A DNA stretch of 64,000 nt from Nonomuraea glycinis. GTDB lineage: Bacteria; Actinomycetota; Actinomycetes; Streptosporangiales; Streptosporangiaceae. The notes beneath the pieces were generated by a model. It did not search any database. It was given only the letters and a program-made list of their open reading frames with translations, and was not told the origin of the DNA. The position numbers and the translations under genes are program-made. Positions 48,599 to 57,900 of the stretch are shown piece by piece. Every line of letters starts with the position of its first letter. The first letter of the stretch is position 1. Where the stretch lies: the NCBI RefSeq assembly GCF_014646515.1, contig NZ_BMNK01000026.1, positions 37,696 to 101,695 of the forward strand, written 5' to 3'.

Positions 48599-49534
48599 TC
48601 AGCTCCTGTAGGTGCTGACCGAGACGAGGTTGCCGTAGATCTCGTCCTCGGACATCTCGCCGCTGCCGCCGGGCGCCGCGATGACCACCCGCATGCCGCG
48701 CAGATCGTACAGATTCAGGGCGATCTCCACGCCGGTCTGCACCGGCACCAGGCACTCGCCCGGCGCGAAGATGAGGATCGAACGGTGACCGGCCCGGTGC
48801 ACCTCGGAGATCATCTCGGTGATCTCGCCCGCGCAGCCGGTGATCCCGCAGCTGATCAGCGTGCGGTAGTTGCCCTCGGCGTCGAGGAAGGCCACCTCGG
48901 TGTCCCGGCCGGACACGCGGCCGGACTCCTCACCGGACTCCGCACCGGACTCTTCGCCGGAGTCGAGGAAACGCTTCTCCAGCAGGCCCTGCTTGACGAA
49001 CTTGTCGGCCGCCTTCTGGAAGCGGTACTTCAGCCAGGTCTCGGGGAAGGCGAGCGGGTGCTTGCGGCTGGGCAGCACGACGTCGGGGGACAGGCCCGCC
49101 TCGGCCAGGGCGCTCAGGTAGTCGTCCGGCAGCGCGGTGAACCCCGCGAAGAACTCGGCGCGCAGCTCACTGGCCGGCCGGTCGGTCTTGGGCACGTACT
49201 GCCAGTCGTTGACCAGCAGCAGGAGGCGGATCGCGGTGCCCGCGTCGGTGTAGGAGCGGGCCAGGTCCGCCGACAGTCGCCAGGTGTAGCCGGGGAAGAC
49301 GCCCACCCGGCCGGCGACGCGGCGGCGCATGACGTCGCCCCGCTGCTCCTCGATGATGCCGGGGACCAGGCGGCCCGTGGCGTCGTCCTCGAAGAGCATG
49401 AAGTGGCCACCCATGATGACCAGCTCGCTGAGGCCCGCGTCGGGCAGCTCGCGGCCGACCACCTCGCGGAGCTCCTGCTCCGAGGCCACGAGCCGGTGTG
49501 CCTTGGTCACCCGGTCGCTGACAACGTTACCCAT
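48599..49534 (-). CDS. unassigned 311-residue protein paired with the desulfurase
   Basis: I do not recognise a family. ATG 49534 (GGAG ten bases upstream) is preferred to an in-frame GTG at 49543. There is no signal peptide or membrane span. Residues 1-190 are mixed alpha/beta with FPGYTWRLSADLARSYTDAG, LLLLVNDWQYVPK and LKYRFQKAADKFVKQGLLEKRFL. Residues ~196-210 are an acidic Glu/Ser-rich repeat linker. The C-terminal third has all visible Cys clustered: C229 and C234 (SCGITGCAGE) and C261 (PGECLVP), plus LISCGITGC-EITEMISEVHRAG and IALNLYDLRGMRVVIAAPGGS. Encoded five bases upstream of the desulfurase and five after a condensation protein. A sulfur acceptor is one inference. Confidence 0.7.
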   Translation of the reverse strand: MGNVVSDRVTKAHRLVASEQELREVVGRELPDAGLSELVIMGGHFMLFEDDATGRLVPGIIEEQRGDVMRRRVAGRVGVFPGYTWRLSADLARSYTDAGTAIRLLLLVNDWQYVPKTDRPASELRAEFFAGFTALPDDYLSALAEAGLSPDVVLPSRKHPLAFPETWLKYRFQKAADKFVKQGLLEKRFLDSGEESGAESGEESGRVSGRDTEVAFLDAEGNYRTLISCGITGCAGEITEMISEVHRAGHRSILIFAPGECLVPVQTGVEIALNLYDLRGMRVVIAAPGGSGEMSEDEIYGNLVSVSTYRS

Positions 49535-49539
49535 GGTCT

Positions 49540-51303
49540 TCACACTCCGAGTTTCTGGTTGGTCGTGCGGTCGGGCTCGGCGGTGCCGGTGACGGGGCGG
49601 GCCGGGGCCAGCAGGCCGGCCAGGACTTTCAGCGGCGTGGGTGCGGCCAGCAGGCGGGGCGTCAGGCCCTGCCAGCCTCGGTCGCTGAGATCGGCCAGCA
49701 CCTCCGGGGCGCGCAGGACGCGGCCGCCGGCGAGGACGTAGCTGTCCGACGGGTCGAGGCGGGCGAGGCCGTGCACCCGGCACACCGCCCGCGCCAGCGC
49801 CCGCACGGCGTCCTCGGCCGCCTCGGGTGTGACGGCGGGCATCGTGGTGGGTGTGGCGACGGGCGCTGTGGTGCTACCAGCGGTGGGTACGGCGGCGGGC
49901 GCTGTGGTGGAACCGGCGGCGGGGTCGAAGCCCGCCAGTGTGGCCACCTGGCTGATGCGCAGGTCGGTCGCCGGATCGTCGTGGGCGAGCACCAGGGCCT
50001 CGTGGCCGCGCAGGAACGCCTCCACCGCCCCGGCGTCCATGACCGAGGACGACGCCTGGAGCGCCAGCACGACCGCGTCCCGCCACTCGTCGATCCGCAG
50101 GTAGGTGTCGCCGCCGTGGTGCGTCCACGCCGTCGGCGGCCGGTTCCAGGTGAACGTGGTGCGCCTGCCCCGGTAGGACAGGGTGCGCTGGTTGAGGAAG
50201 TTGACCTCCAAGCCGAGCCGTACGGGCTCGCCGCGCCGGGAACCCTCCCGGGACACCAGCTCCACCACCTCGTCGTACGGCACGTACGCGTGCCGGGCGG
50301 CCTGCTCGGAGCCGCTCGTCACCCGCCGCAGCAGCTCGCTGAACGGCGGGTCGTCCGAGCAGTCGATCCCCACCAGCATGGGAGAGAACATGCAGGTGAG
50401 CACGTCGGGGTAGGGGTGCGCCGCACGGTTGCCCGAGAACGCGAGCTGGCCGAGCGCGGCCTGCCCGGTGTAGGCGGCCATCAGGGCGGTGTGCGCGGCC
50501 ACGTGGACCGCCGACGGCCACACCTTGTGCCGGGTGGCGATCCGCCGGCCCGCCTCCAGCAGCCCGGGTGAGGTCAGCGTCGCGTGCCGCGCCTCCTCGG
50601 GCGGGGCCGCCCGCCGGCGGGCGGCGAACGGGTCGGCGGGCAGGCGGGAGATCTGCTCCTCCCAGTACGCCATGGCGCGCGAGGCCGGCACGGCGGCGTC
50701 TGCCGACGACTCCCAGCGCGCCAGGTCCGTGGGCTGCTGCCGTACCGGGGGAAGCGACGCGGGGCGGCGTGAGATGAGACCCTGGGCCTGCGCCCACAGC
50801 TCCTGCTCGACCTTCTCCAGCGTCCACATGTCGACGGCCAGATGGTTGAAGACGATGACCACCTGCTGCGGCGCGCCGTCCCGGGTGATGACGCAGGCGC
50901 GGATCGGCCACTCGGCGGCCAGGTCGAACGGCCGGGAGGTCAGCTCCTCGATCACGTCCGCGGGCCGGGGCGTCCCGTCCCGCTCCACGCTCGCCTGGAC
51001 GATCGGCCACGGGCCGGGCGCGTGCACCCGCTGCCGTGGGCCGCCGTCGACGTCGAAGGTGGTCCGCAACGCCTCGTGCCGGCGGGTCAAGGAGAGCAGC
51101 ATCGCCCGGATGTTGGCGAGGGTGAGGCTCGGAGGGATCTGGAAGCGCAGCAGGATGTGCGACTCGTGCTGGTGCTCGGGCGGCAGCTGATGCATTCTCA
51201 GCCACATGTAGCGATGCCCCCAGCAGAGGTTCGCGGACTTCACAGCGGACAATTGGGGCCTCCACCGCCGCGTATGCGAGGACAGGTCGACAATATTGAG
51301 CAT
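49540..51303 (-). CDS. stand-alone NRPS condensation-domain protein with extra C-terminal segment
   Basis: 587 residues from ATG 51303; a TTG at 51252 with a perfect GGAGG six bases upstream is an alternative start that would keep the whole domain. The C domain spans about 20-440: LTRRHEALRTTFDVDGG, then VVIVFNHLAVDMW where the catalytic HHxxxDG reads N153-H154-LAV-D158-M159. LGQLAFSGNRAAHP and LEVNFLNQ follow. After it is a Thr/Ala/Pro linker (~460-500) and a small C-terminal domain of unknown type. The second His is kept, so catalysis is possible. It probably couples an amine or acyl group on the free PCP. Confidence 0.85.
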   Translation of the reverse strand: MLNIVDLSSHTRRWRPQLSAVKSANLCWGHRYMWLRMHQLPPEHQHESHILLRFQIPPSLTLANIRAMLLSLTRRHEALRTTFDVDGGPRQRVHAPGPWPIVQASVERDGTPRPADVIEELTSRPFDLAAEWPIRACVITRDGAPQQVVIVFNHLAVDMWTLEKVEQELWAQAQGLISRRPASLPPVRQQPTDLARWESSADAAVPASRAMAYWEEQISRLPADPFAARRRAAPPEEARHATLTSPGLLEAGRRIATRHKVWPSAVHVAAHTALMAAYTGQAALGQLAFSGNRAAHPYPDVLTCMFSPMLVGIDCSDDPPFSELLRRVTSGSEQAARHAYVPYDEVVELVSREGSRRGEPVRLGLEVNFLNQRTLSYRGRRTTFTWNRPPTAWTHHGGDTYLRIDEWRDAVVLALQASSSVMDAGAVEAFLRGHEALVLAHDDPATDLRISQVATLAGFDPAAGSTTAPAAVPTAGSTTAPVATPTTMPAVTPEAAEDAVRALARAVCRVHGLARLDPSDSYVLAGGRVLRAPEVLADLSDRGWQGLTPRLLAAPTPLKVLAGLLAPARPVTGTAEPDRTTNQKLGV

Positions 51304-51455
51304 TGGCTTTCCGTACGCGTATGACAAGCTGTTCCCGCTGGCCGGAACAGGCCGCTATTTCCTGCCAGTGGGGTGCCGGTCCGTCGCCTTGACCGGTGTC
51401 GCGGACGGCCGCGAAAATCGTGGGAGTACGCTCTCCTATGAGGTGCCAAGTGACG

Positions 51456-51704
51456 ATGTTCGAAATACCTCAGGAATTCCAGAATATTCTGCGACCGCAT
51501 TTGCCCTTCGCCGATTCTGGGATGCTGGCCGCGTTCGACGAGCTGGCCGGCCTCGGCCTGGACTCCATGGGCGTGGTGCGGCTGCTGGTGGACATCGAGG
51601 ACGCCTACGGGGTGCAGGTGCCTGACGAAATCCTCGACGAGGCGACGTTCGCCACGGTGGGCTCACTGTGGGAGGCGGTGGCCCCGCTGGTGCCCCACAG
51701 GTGA
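51456..51704 (+). CDS. stand-alone carrier protein (PCP/ACP)
   Basis: 82 residues from ATG 51456 (AGGTG ten bases upstream; ATG 51438 is an alternative). The phosphopantetheine serine is S37 in LAGLGLDSMGVVRLLVDIEDAYGVQVPDEILDEATF. It lies on the plus strand between two minus-strand NRPS genes, divergent from one and convergent with the other. It is the likely partner of the adenylation protein and the two condensation proteins, since none of them carries its own carrier domain. Confidence 0.92.
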   Translation: MFEIPQEFQNILRPHLPFADSGMLAAFDELAGLGLDSMGVVRLLVDIEDAYGVQVPDEILDEATFATVGSLWEAVAPLVPHR

Positions 51705-51706
51705 CC

Positions 51707-51727
51707 CGGCTCCGCCGACCAGAGCCG
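51707..51727. terminator. weak hairpin between convergent carrier and adenylation genes
   Basis: CGGCTC (51707-51712) and GAGCCG (51722-51727) form a six-base-pair stem with a nine-base loop, in the 44-base gap. Confidence 0.35.
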
Positions 51728-51748
51728 ATTCAGGCTGGTTCCGTGCGG

Positions 51749-53272
51749 TCAGGCGCGCAGGGCGCCTGCGACGGCGCGCCGGTCCACCTTGCCGTTGGCG
51801 TTGAGGGGCAGCGCCTCCAGCACCGTCACCGTGCGCGGCACCATGTAGCCCGGCAGCACCTCGGCGACCCCCTTGGCCAGGGCCACGCCGTCCAGCCCGT
51901 GGCCGGTGCAGGCCGCCTCCAGCGCCAGCTCGCCGTCCCGGTCCGGCAGCGCGAGCACGACGGCCTCAAGCACGCCCGGCAGCCCGCGCAGGGTCGCCTC
52001 GATCTCGCCCAGCTCCACCCGGTGGCCGGAGATCTTCACCTGCTGGTCCAGCCGGCCGAGGTGCACCAGCAGGCCGTCCCGCCAGGCGACCCGGTCACCG
52101 GTCCGGTACCACGACTCCTCGGTCACGGCCTCGCCGTCGCGGGCCCGTACACCGTCGAAGGAGACGAACCGGCCGGCGTCGTCGGCCGGGTCGGCGTACC
52201 CGGGAAAGCGCTGCACCCCGCGCAGGCACAGCTCGCCCTCGTCGGCGGGCCGTCCGTCGCCGTCGAGCACCACGTGCTCGACCCCCGGGTACGGCAGGCC
52301 GATGGGCACGGTGCCGTTGGCCGTGCCGGGCCAGGCGGCCGGATCGGCGGGCAGCCGGTACTGGGTGCAGCTGATGGTCAGCTCGGTCGGGCCGTACAGG
52401 TTCTCCAGCACGCTGCCCGGCGCCGCCGCCTGCCACGCGCCGGCCTGCCGCAGCGACAGCGGCTCCCCGCAGAACAGGCTCCAGCGCAGCGACGGCATGG
52501 CCCCCGGCGCGAGGCGGCGAAGCCGCATGGCCAGCGACACCACCGAGGGCACCGAGAACCAGTGGGTGAGCCGCTCGCGGTTCACGAACGCCACCGGCTT
52601 GAGCAGGTCGTACCGGCCGGGGACGACCAGCGTCGCGCCACCGCCCCAGGCGGCGAACATGTCGAAGACGGACAGGTCGAAGGTCAGGTCGAAGGTCTGG
52701 GAGACGCGGCAGCCGGGCGCCAGTGCGTAGCGCGGGACGATGTGCGTGAGGTACGCGTCCACGCTGCGGTGGCGCACCGGCACACCCTTGGGCGTGCCGG
52801 TCGAGCCCGAGGTGAACAGCACGTACGCCAGGCCGTCCGGGTCCGGCTCACCGGCGGGGAGCGGTCCCGGCGCGGGCGGGTCGGCCAGGCTCGACGCCAG
52901 CAGGGGGGCGGGAAACGCCGGCGGCGGGCTCAGGCCGGCGTCGGCGAGCACCACGTCCAGACTCGCTCTGGCGGCCACCGTCAGGTTGCGCGCCTCGGGC
53001 ACGGCGGGGTTCAGCGGCACCGCGGTCGCGCCGAGCCGCTGGATCGCCAGGTAACCGGCGAACGCGAAGGGGGTACGCGCCGCGTACAGGCCGGCCCTGG
53101 CCGGAGGGCCGCCACAGGCGCGGACCAGCTCCGCCGCCAGCCGCGCGGACAGCGTGTCGAGCTCGGCGTAGGTGAGGCTCGTGCCGCCCGCCTCCAGCGC
53201 GATCCGCTCGCTGTGACGTGCCGCGGAGTCGGCGAACCACTGGTAAAGGGTGCGTGCCACGGTCTCTCCCAT
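51749..53272 (-). CDS. stand-alone adenylation (AMP-binding) protein
   Basis: 507 residues. Core motifs are LTYAELDTLSARLA (A1), YVLFTSGSTGTPKGVPVRH (A3), FDLTFDLSVFDMFAAWG (A4, with the Asp that binds the alpha-amino group), LENLYGPTELT (A5), ESWYRTGDRVAWRDG (A7), RLDQQVKISGHRVELGEIEATL (A8) and LPLNANGKVDRRAV (A10, catalytic Lys). It activates an amino acid and loads it on a separate carrier, most likely the product of 51456. I cannot assign the amino acid. No MbtH-like gene is seen in the window. Confidence 0.94.
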   Translation of the reverse strand: MGETVARTLYQWFADSAARHSERIALEAGGTSLTYAELDTLSARLAAELVRACGGPPARAGLYAARTPFAFAGYLAIQRLGATAVPLNPAVPEARNLTVAARASLDVVLADAGLSPPPAFPAPLLASSLADPPAPGPLPAGEPDPDGLAYVLFTSGSTGTPKGVPVRHRSVDAYLTHIVPRYALAPGCRVSQTFDLTFDLSVFDMFAAWGGGATLVVPGRYDLLKPVAFVNRERLTHWFSVPSVVSLAMRLRRLAPGAMPSLRWSLFCGEPLSLRQAGAWQAAAPGSVLENLYGPTELTISCTQYRLPADPAAWPGTANGTVPIGLPYPGVEHVVLDGDGRPADEGELCLRGVQRFPGYADPADDAGRFVSFDGVRARDGEAVTEESWYRTGDRVAWRDGLLVHLGRLDQQVKISGHRVELGEIEATLRGLPGVLEAVVLALPDRDGELALEAACTGHGLDGVALAKGVAEVLPGYMVPRTVTVLEALPLNANGKVDRRAVAGALRA

Positions 53273-53330
53273 CGTCGGTCGGCACCTTCAGGCGGTCGGT
53301 ACGGGGGTGCCGGTCGATTGACGTACGTCG

Positions 53331-54704
53331 TCACTGCGGTTGGGACGGTCGGGCGGGGAGGTCGCGAGGGAACAGGGCCGGGGGGAGGTCGCCGCCGTGG
53401 CCGTTCCACAGGTCCTTCAGGCTGCGGCCGGGATCGGTCACCGCGAGCTGAACGCCGAGCGCCAGCGTACGCATGATGTCGGTCATCGCCTCGGCGGGCA
53501 GCACCTCGGGGTCGGCCAGCATCAGCACGCGGGTCTCCCCGTCCCCCACCTCGACGCGGACCCGGAACGCCTGCCCGTAGCTCTGCGCCAGCGGCGTCCA
53601 GGCCAGCGTCGCCGGGCTCCGGTCGGCGGGGTCGGCCGGGCGCCGGTCCACCTGGACGTAGTTGAACCAGGCCCGGAACAGGTGGTTGACCCAGCAGTCG
53701 TGCCCGGGATCCTCCCCGGCCGCCGCGGCCATGGCCGTGACCCGGTCGAAGTCGTAGCAGGAGTAGCGGTAGGCCTTGGCGGCGGCCCAGTGCAGGCGCC
53801 TGATGTGCTCGCCAAGCGTGGCGCCACGGTCCACGGCGGTGACGAAGGGGATGAGCTGGTTCATCGTGCCGATGTTGTGCTGGTCCTCCTGGGCGAACCG
53901 GTTGGAGGACATCAGGCTCATCGTGACCCGGTCGGTGTCCAGCTGGCGGGCCAGACCGGCGGCGATGAAAGCCATGATCACGGCCGGTGGGGTGACGCCG
54001 TGCGTCCGGCCGGCCTGCGCGGCCAGCCCGCCCAGGCGGCGCGAGGTGAGCGTCAGCTCCAGCCGTTCGCGCTCCACCCGCGCCGGCAGCGTCGGCAACC
54101 GGTCCATCAGGCCGTCGGCGAACACGCCGCGCCAGTAGCGCTCGGACGCGGCCTGCACGGGCTGCCAGGACGCCTCTGCCTGCCGCCGCGCCAGCTCACG
54201 CGGGGTGGAGCCGAGCTCGACCTCGGCCGCCGGGCGCCCGGCCACCAGCGCCTTGAACTGGTCCTGCAGATGATGGATCGACCACACGTCCACGATCAGG
54301 TGCGAGAAGGTCAGGCTCAGGTACATCGGCGCGCCCTCGGAGCTGACCATCAGGGCCCGCCAGTTGAGGTCGCCGGTCATCGGGAACGGGATCGCCACCC
54401 GCTCCATCTTGACCCGCTCGTGCTCCGTGGGGTCGGTGACCAGGCGGTCCACCCGCTCGACCGGCAGCGGCACGCCCGCGTGCACCCGCTGGACCGGCAG
54501 CCCGTCGCGTACCTCGTAGGTGGTGCGCAGCGTCTCGTGCCGGTCGACGAGCCGCCCGAGCGCCTGTTCCACCTGCGCCGGGGTCAGGCCGCGCAGGTCC
54601 CACGTCGCCGGGAGGTTCGCCTCGTGGCCCCATCCTCGCGGATAACGCTCGATCTCCCGCCAGCTGAAGAGCTGGCCGTGACTCAAATGTGCCTCGACCG
54701 TCAT
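53331..54704 (-). CDS. stand-alone NRPS condensation-domain protein
   Basis: 457 residues, one C domain and little else; ATG 54704 follows GAGGAG. LVDRHETLRTTYEVRDGLPVQRVH is the C2 motif. The catalytic HHxxxDG reads S134-H135-LIV-D139-V140. YSCYDFDRVTAMAAAAGEDPG and LFRAWFNYVQ correspond to later motifs. Its HHxxxDG variant parallels that of 49540 (NHLAVDM), with second His and Asp kept in both. The two may catalyse different bonds, for example acyl-amide formation with the polyene chain and chain transfer. First gene of the minus-strand NRPS set; divergent from the type I PKS. Confidence 0.88.
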   Translation of the reverse strand: MTVEAHLSHGQLFSWREIERYPRGWGHEANLPATWDLRGLTPAQVEQALGRLVDRHETLRTTYEVRDGLPVQRVHAGVPLPVERVDRLVTDPTEHERVKMERVAIPFPMTGDLNWRALMVSSEGAPMYLSLTFSHLIVDVWSIHHLQDQFKALVAGRPAAEVELGSTPRELARRQAEASWQPVQAASERYWRGVFADGLMDRLPTLPARVERERLELTLTSRRLGGLAAQAGRTHGVTPPAVIMAFIAAGLARQLDTDRVTMSLMSSNRFAQEDQHNIGTMNQLIPFVTAVDRGATLGEHIRRLHWAAAKAYRYSCYDFDRVTAMAAAAGEDPGHDCWVNHLFRAWFNYVQVDRRPADPADRSPATLAWTPLAQSYGQAFRVRVEVGDGETRVLMLADPEVLPAEAMTDIMRTLALGVQLAVTDPGRSLKDLWNGHGGDLPPALFPRDLPARPSQPQ

Positions 54705-54981
54705 GTGATCTCCTCGAGCCGGCTTTCTCCGCCCGTTATTCATCGCGGACGGGACGTACGCGGGTCAAGGCCGTCGCCTCTTCGCGCGCTGGCAAGTAAT
54801 GGCGGTAACAACGTGCCAGCAGCGGACCATGGGCCCGAACCGGCGTCGCCCCTAAAGTCGCAATAACTAAGCAATGGCCCGGGTGCCGGCAAAGCGATAA
54901 CGCCGAATCGGCGGGCTGTCGAGCAGTTCATCCAGACAAAGCGGCGGCGTCAAGATGCCAGAGGCTTGGGGTGGCGAATTG
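54705..54981. other. divergent intergenic region before the type I PKS
   Basis: 277 bases, lower in G+C than the flanking genes. It contains CCCCTAA at 54849-54855 (reverse TTAGGGG, close to the recurring TAGGGGT motif), short AT-rich patches (GTAATGGCGGTAACAAC near 54796; CAATAACTAAGCAAT near 54861) and no open frame with a ribosome site. Likely carries promoters for the condensation gene and the PKS. Confidence 0.4.
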
Positions 54982-57900
54982 ATGGTTGACGAGTCGATGC
55001 GGCCGGTGGTCACCGGCGGTCCGGACGCGATCGCCGTCGTCGGCATGGCCTGCCGTCTGCCGGGGGCCGCCGACCCCGGAGCGCTGTGGCGGCTGCTCCG
55101 CGAGGGCGTGGACGCGGTCACCGAGGCGCCCGAGGGCCGGTGGCCGGAGGCGGCGGACTACCGCCGCGGCGGCTTCCTCTCCGACGTCGACGGCTTCGAC
55201 GCGGCCTTCTTCGGCATCTCGCCGAACGAGGCGGCGGCGATGGATCCGCACCAGCGCCTGGTCCTCGAACTCGCCTGGGAGGCCCTGGAGAACGCCCGTA
55301 CCGCGCCCACCGGGCTGCGCGGCAGCGTGGGCGGCGTGTTCCTGGGCGCCATCTCGAACGACCACGCCGCGTTGCTGGCCGGGGCCGGCGCCGAGCCGGG
55401 CAGGCACGCGTACACCGGGGCGAACCGCGCCATGATCGCCAACCGGATTTCCTACTTCCTCGGCCTGCGCGGCCCCAGCCTGACCCTCGACGCCGGGCAG
55501 TCGTCCTCGCTGGTCGCGGTGCAGCTGGCCTGCGAGAGCCTGCGCGGCGGCGAGACCGCGCTGGCGCTGGCCGGCGGCGTCAACCTCAACCTGAGCGGGG
55601 CGACCACCGACGCCATCGGCAGCTTCGGCGCGCTGTCGCCGGACGGCCGCTGCCACGTCTTCGACAGCCGCGCCAACGGGTACGTCCGCGGCGAAGGCGG
55701 CGGGCTGGTCGTGCTGAAGCGGCTCGCGGACGCGGTGGCCGCGGGCGACGCCGTGCACGCCGTGATCCTCGGCGGGGCGGTCAACAACGACGGCGGCGGC
55801 GACGGGCTCACCGTGCCCAGCCGGCGGGCGCAGGAGGAGGCCATCCGGCTGGCCTGCGCCCGCGCCGGCGTGGCCCCGGGCGACGTCGGCTACGTCGAGC
55901 TGCACGGCACCGGCACCAAGGTCGGCGACCCGGTGGAGGCCGCGGCGCTCGGCGCGGCGTACGGCTCCTTCCGGCCGGCGAGTGAGCCGCTGCCGGTCGG
56001 CTCGGTCAAGACCAACATCGGGCATCTGGAAGGCGCCGCGGGCATCGCCGGGCTGCTGAAGGTGGTGCTCGCCATCAAGCATCGCGAACTGCCCGCCAGC
56101 CTGCACTTCGAGTCGCCGCCGCCGGAGATCCCGCTGCCGGACCTGCGCCTGCGCGTCGTCCGCGAGACCGCTCCCTGGCCTGGTGGTGATCGCCCTCTGG
56201 TGGCAGGCGTCAGCGCCTTCGGCATGGGCGGCACCAACTGCCACCTCCTCCTCGCCGAACCCCCACCCACCCCATCCCTCGCCCAGCCGCCCGCACAGCC
56301 GGTGACACCGTCGCGCATCCAGTCGCCCGCCCCCACGTCCACGCCGTCGCCCGCCCCCACGTCCACGCCGTCGCCCACGCCCACGCCCACGCCGTCGCCG
56401 TTGCCGTCGGCCGTGCGGCCCGGTGCGGCTGGGGGTGTCGGTGCCGGGGTGCCCTGGGTGGTGTCGGCGCGGAGTCCGGAGGCGTTGCGGGAGATGGCGG
56501 GGCGGCTCGTCGCGGTGGCGGCGGAGCCGGGGGCCGATCTCGCGGGGATCGCGGCCGGTCTGGTGCGGAGCCGGGCGGTCTTCGAGCACCGTGCGGTGGT
56601 GCTGGGCGCGGAGCGGGAGGCCAGGGTGGCCGGGCTGCGGGCGCTGGCCGGTGGCAGGCCGCACGACGACGTCCTGCTCGGCGCCGCGACCGGCGGGCGG
56701 CGGGTGTTCGTCTTCCCCGGGCAGGGATCGCAGTGGCCCGGGATGGCCCGCGAGCTGCTGGCCGCGTCGCCGATCTTCGCCGCGCGCGTCGCCGAGTGCG
56801 CGGACGCCCTCGCGCCGCACACCGGCTACTCCCTCGTAGACGTGCTGAACGAGCGGCCCGGCGCCCCCGGCCTGGATCGGGTGGACGTGGTCCAGCCCGC
56901 CCTGTGGGCGGTCATGGTCGCCCTGGCCGAGGTGTGGCGCGCCCACGGCGTCGAACCCGACGTGGTCGTCGGCCACTCCCAGGGCGAGATCGCCGCCGCC
57001 ACCGTCATCGGCGCCCTCACCCTGCCCGACGCGGCCCGGGTCGTGGCCCTGCGCAGCCGTGCCATCACCGGCATCGCGGGCCGGGGCGGCATGATGTCGA
57101 TCGCGGCCCCCCTCGACGTGGTCGAGCGGGCCATCGGCGCCCAGGCAGGGCTCTCCGTGGCGGCCTTCAACGGGCCGCGCTCGCTGGTCGTCGCCGGATC
57201 CCGCGAACTGCTCACCGAGCTGGCCGACCGGCTGCCCGAGCACCGCACCAAGCTCATCCCGGTCGACTACGCCTCCCACACCGCCGAGGTCGAGCAGGTA
57301 CGCGACGACGTGCTCGCCGCGCTGGCCCCGATCCGGCCGTTGAACGTCACGACCGCGTTCGTCTCGACTCTCACCGGCGAGCGGCTGGACACCGCCGGGC
57401 TCGACGCCGGCTACTGGTACCGCAGCCTGCGCCACCCGGTCCGCTTCGCCCAGGCCGTACGGGTGGCGACCGAGGAGAGCTGCGAGCTGTTCGTGGAGTG
57501 CAGCCCGCACCCGGTGCTGGCCACGGCCGTGGAGGAGACGGCGGAGGACGCCGGGCGCGAGGTGGCGGTGATCGGCACACTGCGCCGTGGCGAGGGCGGG
57601 CCGGACCGCGTGCAGCGCTCACTCGCTCAGGCGTACGCCGCGGGCGCCCCGGTCGAGTGGCCGGCCGTCCATGAGACGCCGCGCACCCACCTGGTGGACC
57701 TGCCCACATACCCCTTCCAGCGACGCCCGTACCCACCGGCAGGAACGACCGCGACCCCCACGCGGCACGCGACAGAGGCGCCCGAGCGGACGCCGGCCGC
57801 CGCCGAGCGATCTTCCCCGGCAACCTCCGAGCGGGAAGCCCACGCCGATGCCTCCACCGGTGGAGGTGCGGGGCGGCCCGTGTGGGAGTTGGATGAGGTG

